Below are positions 1 through 5,416 of a stretch of 37,558 nucleotides of DNA, piece by piece. The stretch comes from a virus. The translations under genes and the position numbers were made by a program. The notes under the pieces are model-generated. The model did no database searches. It was not told the origin of the DNA and saw nothing but the letters and a program-made list of their open reading frames with translations. Within the stretch, counting starts at the first letter, position 1; each line of letters starts with the position of its first letter. Location: positions 1-37,558 of IMG/VR virus record IMGVR_UViG_3300043408_000008; one strand, 5' to 3'.

Positions 1-253
1 CCGAAGACACGGTAGAAGCCATCGACTTAGCGGCGTTCGGCCTGCTTTCGTCATTGGCAACGAAGAAGGATTGACCAACATCCATCTTATCAAACGGATA
101 AGTGGTGCCGGTACGGCCACGGCCAGAAATGGCAGGAACGGGAATGTTCGCTTCGATTGCGAAACCCGACTTTGCGGCGGGGGCGGTTTCAACAGCGGCA
201 ACGGCTGCGGTTTCTTGGGTATCGTTCTTGGACACAGTAGCAATTCCTTTTTC
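1..253. repeat. Direct repeat of the window ends (left copy)
   Basis: Bases 1-253 match 37306-37558 at every position except 126 (G here, T at 37431). The repeat lies inside a coding region that reads through both copies in the same frame, so the simplest reading is the overlap of a circular or circularly permuted assembly rather than a true terminal repeat. A physical direct terminal repeat cannot be excluded from sequence alone. Confidence 0.95.
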
Positions 254-478
254 AGTTGCGCGGGTTGCGAATTCGCCCGCTTCGTTGGACATGGTAAGAT
301 TGACTTCGACCAAACCCGCTTCAATTAGCGGGGTATGAATCGCAGGGCCAGTATAAACAAAACCCTTCGATTGGTCAAGGGTAGCTTCAACAATTTGTTC
401 CATCGTAACCGTGCCGACTTCGGCAACAGCAACGGCGGGGGCAGTCTTGCGGGAAGTCTTCTTAGACGCGGTAGCCAT
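1..478 (-). CDS. DUF7303-like small phage protein, 5' part (gene crosses the window ends)
   Basis: The ATG at 478 follows AAAGGAA, and the frame stays open to base 1. It joins in frame to 37305-37154, giving a 209-residue protein in the circular map. Residues 1-20 are Lys/Thr/Ala-rich and basic. About residues 25-80 form a small domain starting TMEQIVEATLD. The rest resembles short phage proteins with a YPFDKMDVGQSFFV-type motif (DUF7303, recognised from memory). No catalytic motif is visible and the function is unknown. An internal GTG at 235 follows AAAGGA at good spacing and could start a shorter 128-residue product. This copy encodes Ser where the right-hand copy encodes Tyr (base 126). 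The gene has its own strong promoter and ends at the terminator at 37102-37128. Confidence 0.8.
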   Translation of the reverse strand, partial: MATASKKTSRKTAPAVAVAEVGTVTMEQIVEATLDQSKGFVYTGPAIHTPLIEAGLVEVNLTMSNEAGEFATRATEKGIATVSKNDTQETAAVAAVETAPAAKSGFAIEANIPVPAISGRGRTGTTYPFDKMDVGQSFFVANDESRPNAAKSMASTVSS

Positions 479-526
479 TTTGCGATTTCCTTTCAAGGTT
501 AATTGCACCGACTTGGTACGCTTTGA

Positions 527-554
527 ATTCTACGCCTTATTTCGAACTTGTCAA
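527..554 (-). promoter_or_regulatory. Sigma-70 promoter for the DUF7303-like gene
   Basis: On the minus strand, TTGACA (549-554) and TAGAAT (527-532) are 16 bp apart. The -35 is part of the nine-base block CGCTTGACA shared by four promoters here. It overlaps the stop codon of the upstream small membrane protein gene and lies about 50 bases before the ATG at 478. Confidence 0.75.
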
Positions 555-746
555 GCGTTGCGCCGAAGATTTTTTGCAAAATTTTTTGTAAGTGCCTTCG
601 TAGTCCGGCCAAATTCCGGCCTTCACGTTTTCACAATACAAAACGCTTTGCGCTTCCGCGTCTTCGTAGTCCCAATGTCCGACAAGTCCGAACAACAGCA
701 AGAACAGCGCGACTATAGCAGCGATTTTAAAGTTTGCAAGCTTCAC
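537..746 (-). CDS. Small membrane or exported protein (69 aa)
   Basis: I do not recognise a family. The GTG at 746 follows AAAGGGG at a spacing of six and was preferred to upstream in-frame starts. A hydrophobic segment at about residues 6-24 (IAAIVALFLLLFGLVG) could be a single transmembrane helix or uncleaved signal. It is followed by an acidic stretch (DYEDAEA) and two cysteines in a roughly 45-residue tail, probably periplasmic, ending in a basic K/S-rich tail. It sits 11 bases downstream of the deaminase gene in the same direction and is probably co-transcribed with it. A role at the host inner membrane during early infection is only a guess. Confidence 0.65.
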   Translation of the reverse strand: MKLANFKIAAIVALFLLLFGLVGHWDYEDAEAQSVLYCENVKAGIWPDYEGTYKKFCKKSSAQRLTSSK

Positions 747-757
747 GATAACCCCTT

Positions 758-1348
758 TCAATCTGTCAGAAAAACACAACTTACGCCAGCTTCTACAAAC
801 AGCTTTTCAGCTTCGGCAGAAGACGCGCGCCAATCTGGCGATATGTGCCCACAATAGGCAACAACGCGCGTAATCCCGGCTTCAATGATGCGGGCCGCGC
901 ATCGGTGGCAAGGGAACAGCGGCGAAACGAACAGCGTATAGCCTGCCAAGTCTTCGGCTTCATGCCGCTGTTCGATAGCGTTTATTTCAGCGTGAATAAC
1001 TACGGCGTGTTGTTCATCGCGCGACATGCGCAGAAACGCGGCATCGTCATAACCGCGCGGCGGGCCATTGTAGCCAAGTGAAGCAATCGAACGATCTGGA
1101 CGCACGATAACAGCGCCGATGCGCTTACGCGGCCCTTTTGACCATGTAGCGATATGTTCGGCTATTTCGATAAAGCGCCTATCCCATTTCGTTAGCTGGC
1201 TGCGCTGCATGTAGGCAACATGCCCTTTAGCTACTTCGCCGGTTGCGTTGCAAAAGTCGCAATCGAACCAATCGCCGGGCGCGACTTCAACCCCGCAAAC
1301 ACCACGGCAAACCGGGCATTCAATCTTCGTAGTAATCATGTTTTGCAT
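758..1348 (-). CDS. dCMP deaminase-like zinc enzyme with N-terminal DnaJ-type zinc finger
   Basis: This is a cytidine/deoxycytidylate deaminase fold protein of 196 residues. The catalytic zinc motif is HAEINAI (His119, Glu121) with PCHRC (Cys147, Cys150). Such enzymes convert dCMP to dUMP, which would feed the flavin-dependent thymidylate synthase at 9264. Residues 11-38 form an extra zinc finger with CxxC pairs (Cys11/14 and Cys30/33) followed by ATGEV, like one repeat of a DnaJ cysteine-rich domain; this is unusual in the family. ATG 1348 is given, but ATG 1339 has GGAAG at better spacing. The gene overlaps the end of the upstream 85-residue protein gene. Substrate (dCMP, dCTP or a tRNA base) is inferred from the family. 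Confidence 0.85.
   Translation of the reverse strand: MQNMITTKIECPVCRGVCGVEVAPGDWFDCDFCNATGEVAKGHVAYMQRSQLTKWDRRFIEIAEHIATWSKGPRKRIGAVIVRPDRSIASLGYNGPPRGYDDAAFLRMSRDEQHAVVIHAEINAIEQRHEAEDLAGYTLFVSPLFPCHRCAARIIEAGITRVVAYCGHISPDWRASSAEAEKLFVEAGVSCVFLTD
847..856 (+). repeat. GCCCACAATA motif, copy 1
   Basis: Exact ten-base copy on the + strand, antisense to the deaminase gene, where the complement is read as TAT|TGT|GGG|C (Tyr-Cys-Gly). See the finding on the strand-biased motif. Confidence 0.8.
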
Positions 1349-1577
1349 CTTCCATTGCAGAATAACAAGCTTCGTTTATAGCTTCTTCATCGCGCTTCGT
1401 CAAGCGTTTGTAAAGCCAATCCGCCGATTCTTTCTTGCGCAATGGACGGCCTGCAATTTCGACAATCGACCAATCTTCGAAGTAATCCGACATAATGCCA
1501 ACGTCAGGTTCCGCAGCGCAAGCGGTAAATTCAACCGTTATCGACAACCCGCCAAGAACTTTAACTTCGGCTTGCAT
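1320..1577 (-). CDS. Small acidic protein of unknown function (85 aa)
   Basis: No family is recognised. ATG 1577 was chosen because TTGGAG stands eight bases before it; a GTG nine bases upstream has no such site. The protein is acidic, ends in a D/Y/E-rich tail, and has no membrane segment or metal motif. Its first half looks like beta strands, and its second half (KKESADWLYKRL onward) is helical and charged. It is the first gene behind the strong promoter at 1610-1638, and the deaminase gene begins inside its 3' end, so the two are probably translated as a pair. Confidence 0.7.
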   Translation of the reverse strand: MQAEVKVLGGLSITVEFTACAAEPDVGIMSDYFEDWSIVEIAGRPLRKKESADWLYKRLTKRDEEAINEACYSAMEDAKHDYYED

Positions 1578-1609
1578 GTTCGTCACTCCAATTCGTTAGC
1601 AATGTACTA

Positions 1610-1638
1610 ACTATACGACATAACTTCGAACGTGTCAA
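1610..1638 (-). promoter_or_regulatory. Strong sigma-70 promoter upstream of the 85-aa protein and deaminase genes
   Basis: On the minus strand, TTGACA (1633-1638) and TATAGT (1610-1615) have a 17-bp spacer, and the -35 lies in CGCTTGACA. It overlaps the last codons of the upstream 72-residue protein gene. Confidence 0.85.
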
Positions 1639-1853
1639 GCGTTTTCGGTTGCTGTTGCTTTCTTCACTAACGATAAAATGCCTTCGACGGTTGAACGCTT
1701 GCCGATACGAACGTTCGGCCCGTATTTGTTTTCGCGGTACAAAATGAACTCTTCGTTATCGTAGTCGCCACGTTCCACAATAAAGCAACCGCCTTCTTTG
1801 GCAATAGCCTTGGCATGTTTCAGCTTTGTAAGTTCGCTATAAGTTGCTACCAT
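1635..1853 (-). CDS. Small basic protein of unknown function (72 aa)
   Basis: The ATG at 1853 follows AAAGG. The protein is mostly soluble in composition, with a basic N-terminal helix (ELTKLKHAKAIAKE), a short beta-rich centre and a C-terminal helix. The pattern would fit a small nucleic-acid or host-protein binder, but no motif supports a specific role. It lies 18 bases downstream of the VRR-NUC gene in the same direction. The promoter for the next genes is embedded in its stop region, which fits a dense early gene cluster. Confidence 0.65.
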   Translation of the reverse strand: MVATYSELTKLKHAKAIAKEGGCFIVERGDYDNEEFILYRENKYGPNVRIGKRSTVEGILSLVKKATATENA

Positions 1854-1871
1854 GTTGCACCGCCTTTCATT

Positions 1872-2297
1872 TTATTTGTACGTTAAATACTGTTCCAATA
1901 CGTTAGCCGCTTCTTCCCAACTATAACAGACAATCCAGCCGAAGCCCTGCGACTTAACAAACGCCCCAAATTCGGCTTGGTCGTCGCTTACGCCGCCTTT
2001 AGAACCTTCGCGCTTTGGCTTTTCCGCCGGCTTCTTCATTTCAATATAAAGCCCGCTAAATTCGCCGCGTTTCACCGGCAAACACAAATCAGCTACGCCA
2101 GTTCTAACGCCTTGCGCCTTTAGCTGCGCCCCGCGAATCTGCCGCCCTTGCGCCGTATCGCCACGGCTACCGCCATTCGGGATATGGTGCAACCAACGAA
2201 GTTCGGGCCACCTTTGCAACTGCAACGCGGCCCATGCGAATAACGCCGTTTGGTGCGCGGCTTCGCTTCCTGATTTCGCTAAGTCTTCCGGTTTCAT
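1872..2297 (-). CDS. VRR-NUC domain nuclease (141 aa)
   Basis: This is a stand-alone VRR-NUC endonuclease of the PD-(D/E)XK superfamily, the size usual for phage versions. Visible motifs are the N-terminal helix with HQTALFAWA, then LHHIPNGG, the GVRTGVADL segment holding the metal-binding Asp, and YIEMKKP, the E-x-K catalytic pair. Phage members are thought to cut branched DNA during replication or recombination. ATG 2297 is used: it overlaps the stop of a 29-codon gene as ATGA, so it is probably made by translational coupling. The frame runs further upstream to a TTG with no ribosome site. Confidence 0.9.
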   Translation of the reverse strand: MKPEDLAKSGSEAAHQTALFAWAALQLQRWPELRWLHHIPNGGSRGDTAQGRQIRGAQLKAQGVRTGVADLCLPVKRGEFSGLYIEMKKPAEKPKREGSKGGVSDDQAEFGAFVKSQGFGWIVCYSWEEAANVLEQYLTYK

Positions 2298-2383
2298 TTG
2301 AAAATGCCGTTTGTAATTCCAAACCAAATCGCGGCCAAAAATGCAGCCTTTACAATCGTTGGAATGCGCCTAAAGAAGTTCAT
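2294..2383 (-). CDS. Tiny membrane peptide (29 aa), coupled to the VRR-NUC gene
   Basis: A short gene: ATG 2383, TGA 2294-2296. Support is a very good ribosome site, AAAGGGG, six bases before the ATG, and an ATGA overlap with the nuclease start. The peptide has a basic N-terminus (MNFFRR) and a continuous hydrophobic stretch (VKAAFLAAIWFGITNGIF) that could span the inner membrane once. It could be a functional micropeptide or a leader that loads ribosomes onto the nuclease gene. It begins inside the last codons of the 74-residue protein gene upstream. I cannot assign a function. Confidence 0.6.
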   Translation of the reverse strand: MNFFRRIPTIVKAAFLAAIWFGITNGIFK

Positions 2384-2594
2384 TTTGAACCCCTTTCGAT
2401 TGTTCGTTGCGATAAGCAATTATAGCTTTGTCCATAGCTTCGCGCAAGCTTTCGCCGCTAAACTTTTCTTCAAGTTTGTATGAACAGTGCCACGTTTCGC
2501 GCCAGCTTTCGGCGGTTCGTTCGACTTCGCAAACAATGCTAAAGCCTTCATCAGCAATAGCGTTAATGCGGTCAGTGTCGGTAAGTTCGGCCAT
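2370..2594 (-). CDS. Small acidic protein of unknown function (74 aa)
   Basis: The ATG at 2594 follows TAAGGAA at a spacing of six. The protein has a predicted alpha/beta pattern: a helix around residues 5-16, two strands (FSIVCEV and TWHCSYKLEE), then a C-terminal helix (SLREAMDKAIIAYRNEQ). Small phage proteins of this layout are common in early clusters, but I do not recognise the family. The gene lies nine bases downstream of the zinc-finger gene, and its last codons overlap the start of the 29-codon membrane peptide. Confidence 0.7.
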   Translation of the reverse strand: MAELTDTDRINAIADEGFSIVCEVERTAESWRETWHCSYKLEEKFSGESLREAMDKAIIAYRNEQSKGVQNELL

Positions 2595-2603
2595 GTTAAT
2601 TCC

Positions 2604-2795
2604 TTACGGCAATTTGTACTTGTCGCGGCAGGGCGCGCAAACACCTTTAACCAAACGTGGCGATTCTTCCCCACAAAGGACGCATTCGCCAGGTTCGCCC
2701 TTTGGCATTGCTTGCGCACGGTTTCGTATCTGCGCCAAGTCAGCTTCAAGCAATAAGCTTACTCTAACTTCAGTTTTATCTACTTCATCAGCCAT
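2604..2795 (-). CDS. DksA/TraR-type zinc-finger protein (63 aa)
   Basis: A short four-cysteine zinc finger of the TraR/DksA kind: CVLC, a 13-residue spacer, then CAPC in the C-terminal half, with a helical N-terminus starting MADEVD, typical of phage TraR homologues. Such proteins bind the secondary channel of host RNA polymerase and alter promoter choice. A role in shifting host transcription early in infection fits this location but is inferred. The N-terminal coiled coil is short, and its acidic tip residues cannot be aligned with confidence by eye. The ribosome site is weak. Confidence 0.75.
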   Translation of the reverse strand: MADEVDKTEVRVSLLLEADLAQIRNRAQAMPKGEPGECVLCGEESPRLVKGVCAPCRDKYKLP

Positions 2796-2982
2796 TTGTT
2801 TTCACTCAGATTTATTTTGCAAAGGTGATTTTCGGCAAGCCGGGCTTGAAGGGCGGTTGCCCGATAGCGCGAATGCCTCTAGAACGCTCCAGAACGGCGT
2901 CAGAGGCTCTAAAACAGACCTCAAGCCACCACCCTAGCTAGAACCCAGTTCAGCGCGCCCTGAAGGCTTATCAGCGGGCGAT
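2796..2982 (-). other. Gene-free leader with a possible hairpin
   Basis: No ATG-started frame is seen on the minus strand. It contains an inverted repeat, GCCTCT (2875-2880) with AGAGGC (2902-2907), which can be extended inward by a three-base CGC/GCG pairing. No T-run follows, so it is not an obvious terminator. It lies between the 55-residue protein gene and the zinc-finger gene and could be an mRNA leader. Confidence 0.4.
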
Positions 2983-3150
2983 TTATGCAGCCGCAAGAAT
3001 TGCCTTATGCAACTTCGCTACTTCTACGCCTGTAAGTTCGAACGTTGCCCACAATGAACCGGCTGCAACGCAACGAAGCGCAAAGCCTTCAATCGCCGCC
3101 GCTTGGATAGCTGCAACAAGGTTGCCGATTTGCGTTCGATAGAACTTCAT
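2983..3150 (-). CDS. Small alanine-rich protein (55 aa), coupled to the gene upstream
   Basis: A gene of 56 codons including the stop. ATG 3150 overlaps the TGA of the preceding 205-residue protein gene as ATGA, strong evidence of coupled translation. The protein begins MKFYRTQIGNLVAAI and alternates amphipathic helices (AAIQAAAIEGF, VAKLHKAILAAA) with a short strand region (LWATFELTG). It has no long membrane segment and no known motif. Conserved spacing with its neighbour suggests the two proteins act together, but the function is unknown. A one-base variant of the GCCCACAATA motif (ending in G) lies at 3047-3056, antisense to it. Confidence 0.65.
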   Translation of the reverse strand: MKFYRTQIGNLVAAIQAAAIEGFALRCVAAGSLWATFELTGVEVAKLHKAILAAA

Positions 3151-3764
3151 AGCGCGCCCCGATTCACGCGATAGAACACGGCGCTAGAACCAAACAGTTC
3201 TTTACTTTCGTCTTCTGAAAGCTTACGAACAAAACCTTCGTTTTCCATTTCGTCAAGCGTTGCTTTAATTGCATCAGTTGAACCTTGCGCATCGTTTTTA
3301 AATGCAGCAAGCGCAGCGGTTCGCCTGTTGATATAAGTATAGGAAATGCAACCGGCGTTTCTTGCTGGCAACGCTTGTTGATCGTACTTTAAAAGCTGTT
3401 CGTTTGTTGCTTCAAACATTGAACGAAGAATGCGGCAAATTTCTTCTTTTTTATTCTTAGATTGTTTACCTTCTATAACACTTGCTGGAACAATGCTTTC
3501 GTAAAAAAGTTTTGTGTCTGCATTGTCGCCAAGGCGGCGAACTTCAAAGCCAGCTTCGCCATGTTCAATAACAACAATCTTCTTAGGCTTATAGCCTTCG
3601 GCAATCCTGCGCAGCATCCCCACGTTGAAGCCGGGCGCAAGCGCAAACGCCTTATCAACAGGAACGCTACGGCAAAGGCGCATTGCTTGTTCATGCTTCG
3701 TATATTCGCTACCAACTGGCGAAGGATCAAGCCATTGCATTTCAACTTCATTTTCTTGTTCCAT
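3147..3764 (-). CDS. Protein sharing the primase C-terminal domain (205 aa)
   Basis: ATG 3764 follows AAAGGATG and was preferred to the in-frame start two codons upstream. Residues 136-195 align without gaps to residues 703-762 of the primase-polymerase at 5417-7744, with 21 of 60 identical by hand count. Shared landmarks are YxYIN, the FxxDxxGxTxAIK block and a final GxSA. The domain looks like a small helix-turn-helix or winged-helix module. The N-terminal 135 residues are not recognised; they include a strand-rich stretch (KKIVVIEHGEAGFEV) and a Lys-rich linker. A role in binding the same DNA or partner as the primase is inferred. The gene is more AT-rich than most of its neighbours. Confidence 0.75.
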   Translation of the reverse strand: MEQENEVEMQWLDPSPVGSEYTKHEQAMRLCRSVPVDKAFALAPGFNVGMLRRIAEGYKPKKIVVIEHGEAGFEVRRLGDNADTKLFYESIVPASVIEGKQSKNKKEEICRILRSMFEATNEQLLKYDQQALPARNAGCISYTYINRRTAALAAFKNDAQGSTDAIKATLDEMENEGFVRKLSEDESKELFGSSAVFYRVNRGAL

Positions 3765-3766
3765 TT

Positions 3767-4141
3767 TCAAACATCCTTTCGTTTAATAAAAATATCTTCC
3801 GACCAAAAGCCAGTAAAAAGTTTACATGATTTGCAAATTCTCGTGTTCGCGGGTTGCTCATGCCCACAATGTTGACACTTTCTAAGCTTTTGCAATACGC
3901 CTTTTGGTCTGCCTTTCGGCGCAGGCTCTTTGCGAAGTTTGTTTCTGGGTGGCCCCTTAAGCAAACTAGAGTCAGGTCTTTCAACAGAAATTAAAAAATA
4001 AACTTCGGGCTCAATCTCCTTAAGCTTCTCAAGTTCGCGCTTTACAAATTTCATAGAACGTTCTTTTTCAAACTTCCAAAAAACACCCCTTTCGTCTTTT
4101 CGCCTAGACCAAATTGATGTCTTACCTGTTTCGTCTTTCAT
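3767..4141 (-). CDS. Basic protein with C-terminal zinc ribbon (124 aa)
   Basis: The ATG at 4141 follows AGAAAGGAT. The first 80 residues are highly charged and basic, with a helical KFVKRELEKLKE segment and a KGRPKG patch like an AT-hook. Residues about 87-106 form a zinc ribbon: CQHCG, a nine-residue spacer, then CKSC. This combination fits DNA or RNA binding, possibly a transcription or replication accessory. It is the first gene behind the consensus promoter at 4177-4205 and is followed after two bases by the 205-residue protein gene. No family is assigned. Confidence 0.7.
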   Translation of the reverse strand: MKDETGKTSIWSRRKDERGVFWKFEKERSMKFVKRELEKLKEIEPEVYFLISVERPDSSLLKGPPRNKLRKEPAPKGRPKGVLQKLRKCQHCGHEQPANTRICKSCKLFTGFWSEDIFIKRKDV

Positions 4142-4176
4142 TTTTTAATCCTTTCTAAGTTCGTTAAGGTTCGTCA

Positions 4177-4205
4177 ATTGTAGCCCATGCTCGCGCACTT
4201 GTCAA
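4177..4205 (-). promoter_or_regulatory. Near-consensus sigma-70 promoter for the small early gene run
   Basis: On the minus strand, TTGACA (4200-4205) and TACAAT (4177-4182) have a 17-bp spacer, and the -35 again lies in CGCTTGACA. The predicted transcript starts near 4170, just before the zinc-ribbon gene at 4141. Confidence 0.85.
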
Positions 4206-4546
4206 GCGTCAGAGCCTTAGAGATTAAACGTTATGTGCTTCTAGCAAAGAAGAAAACAGCTAAGTTGTTGATTTCTTTATCTTTCTATCTATCTATCTAT
4301 ATCTATATATATATATCTTACTTGTATAATATAAGGCTTTTGGGAGCCCTGAGCACCCTTCAAGTACCCTTATATCCTTATACCTATGTATATATATATC
4401 TAGACTCGAATAGAAACGTGGTACTTTCACTTTTTTCCTTTAAAATCAACAACTTGGGCCATTGTTTTCCACCAGAAAGCCACTAGAAATCCCGTCTAAT
4501 TTCTAAGGTTTGATTTCTAACAATCTTAGACAAACGGACGAACAGG
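4206..4546. other. AT-rich gene-free control region with simple repeats (candidate origin)
   Basis: No convincing gene is seen on either strand. It holds a CTAT microsatellite passing into alternating TA (about 4280-4320), a second alternating TA tract (about 4388-4400), a TATAAT on the + strand (4325-4330), repeated TTTCTAA words, and an inverted pair GTCTAA (4494-4499) / TTAGAC (4526-4531). It is bounded by a strong terminator on one side and a strong promoter on the other. Its composition would suit a DNA-unwinding element or replication origin, or an acquired insertion boundary. This is inference. Confidence 0.45.
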
Positions 4547-4571
4547 CAAGAAAAAGCCCGGCGAACCGGGC
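4547..4571 (-). terminator. Rho-independent terminator after the methyltransferase gene
   Basis: On the minus strand GCCCGG-TTCG-CCGGGC is followed by TTTTTCTT. The stem is perfect (4556-4561 with 4566-4571) and sits six bases past the methyltransferase stop codon. It closes the HTH/primase/methyltransferase transcript. Confidence 0.9.
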
Positions 4572-4576
4572 GAAGT

Positions 4577-5398
4577 TTATTTCTGAATGTTTTTAAGAAT
4601 GTGCGCTATAACATCAACAGTCCAACAATTACCCAAAGCTTTATAACGTTGTGTAGAAGGAACTCCAAACGTATAATTATCCGGCAATGTTTGCAATCTT
4701 TCGCATTCAATTTCAGTTAAATAACGCGCGTAATCTTCATATTCAACAAGTCCTGCATTTCCCCAACGATCTTGTTTCGTAGTTAAACAATTGGATTTGT
4801 CGCGTCTTGTAATGTTCGGACAACCACGTATCCACATTTGATCGCGCGAAGGCGTTTTATTCATCTTATAAGGGCGCAAAACTTCAACATCCCTTATTAA
4901 AATATCTTGCAAACTAATTCCTTTATCTTCTGGAACTTGAAAAGGAATATTTGACCAATACAAACGCCTTCTAACTTGCGCAGAAACTAACGCACTATTT
5001 ATTTCTTTAGGTTTGTACCACAAATCGTTGGAAATTCTTTTTTGCCAAGCGTATTGCATAGGCACGTTTTCAAGTAACCAAAATTTAGGTTTAATTTTAT
5101 TTTTTAAACGAAGAAATTCAAAATAAAGCTTTGACCTATCATCATCAAAACCCAATTGCATTCCGGCAATTGAAAAGCCTTGACACGGAGAACCAGCTAA
5201 AATTAAATCAAACTCACCTTCTTCAAAATCCAATTTGCAAACATCGCCAACTTGTTCAATATCCAACCAATTGTTACGACTTATTATTTTTGCGTATCCG
5301 TCAATTTCCGAAGCTACATAGCGCGTAACCGGAATACCGGCCCGCAGCAAGGCCAAACGACCGCATGAAATACCGTCAAATAAACTCAAAACTCGCAT
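4577..5398 (-). CDS. Orphan C5-cytosine DNA methyltransferase (273 aa)
   Basis: This enzyme transfers a methyl group from S-adenosylmethionine to cytosine C5 in DNA. Conserved motifs are in order: LFDGISCGRLAL (motif I), AGSPCQGFS with the catalytic Cys (IV), LLENVP (VI), QVRRRLYW (VIII) and RLQTLPDNYT then YKALGNCWTV (IX-X). At 273 residues it is short for the family, with a small target-recognition region between motifs VIII and IX. No restriction enzyme gene is nearby, so it probably protects phage DNA from host restriction or marks it. The target sequence cannot be read from the protein. ATG 5398 follows AAGGAAG. The gene is clearly more AT-rich than its neighbours, suggesting recent acquisition. 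Confidence 0.92.
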   Translation of the reverse strand: MRVLSLFDGISCGRLALLRAGIPVTRYVASEIDGYAKIISRNNWLDIEQVGDVCKLDFEEGEFDLILAGSPCQGFSIAGMQLGFDDDRSKLYFEFLRLKNKIKPKFWLLENVPMQYAWQKRISNDLWYKPKEINSALVSAQVRRRLYWSNIPFQVPEDKGISLQDILIRDVEVLRPYKMNKTPSRDQMWIRGCPNITRRDKSNCLTTKQDRWGNAGLVEYEDYARYLTEIECERLQTLPDNYTFGVPSTQRYKALGNCWTVDVIAHILKNIQK

Positions 5399-5416
5399 CT
5401 TTCTTCCTTGTTAAAA

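Noticed and set aside
2906-2915. Minus-strand GTTTTAGAGC, like the start of a type II CRISPR repeat
   Set aside because: It occurs once, with no repeats, spacers, anti-repeat or cas genes nearby; a ten-base chance match is more likely.
4187-4486. A 99-codon frame on the + strand in the AT-rich region
   Set aside because: Much of the product is Tyr/Ile low complexity from the CTAT and TA repeats, there is no good ribosome site, and it overlaps the minus-strand promoter.
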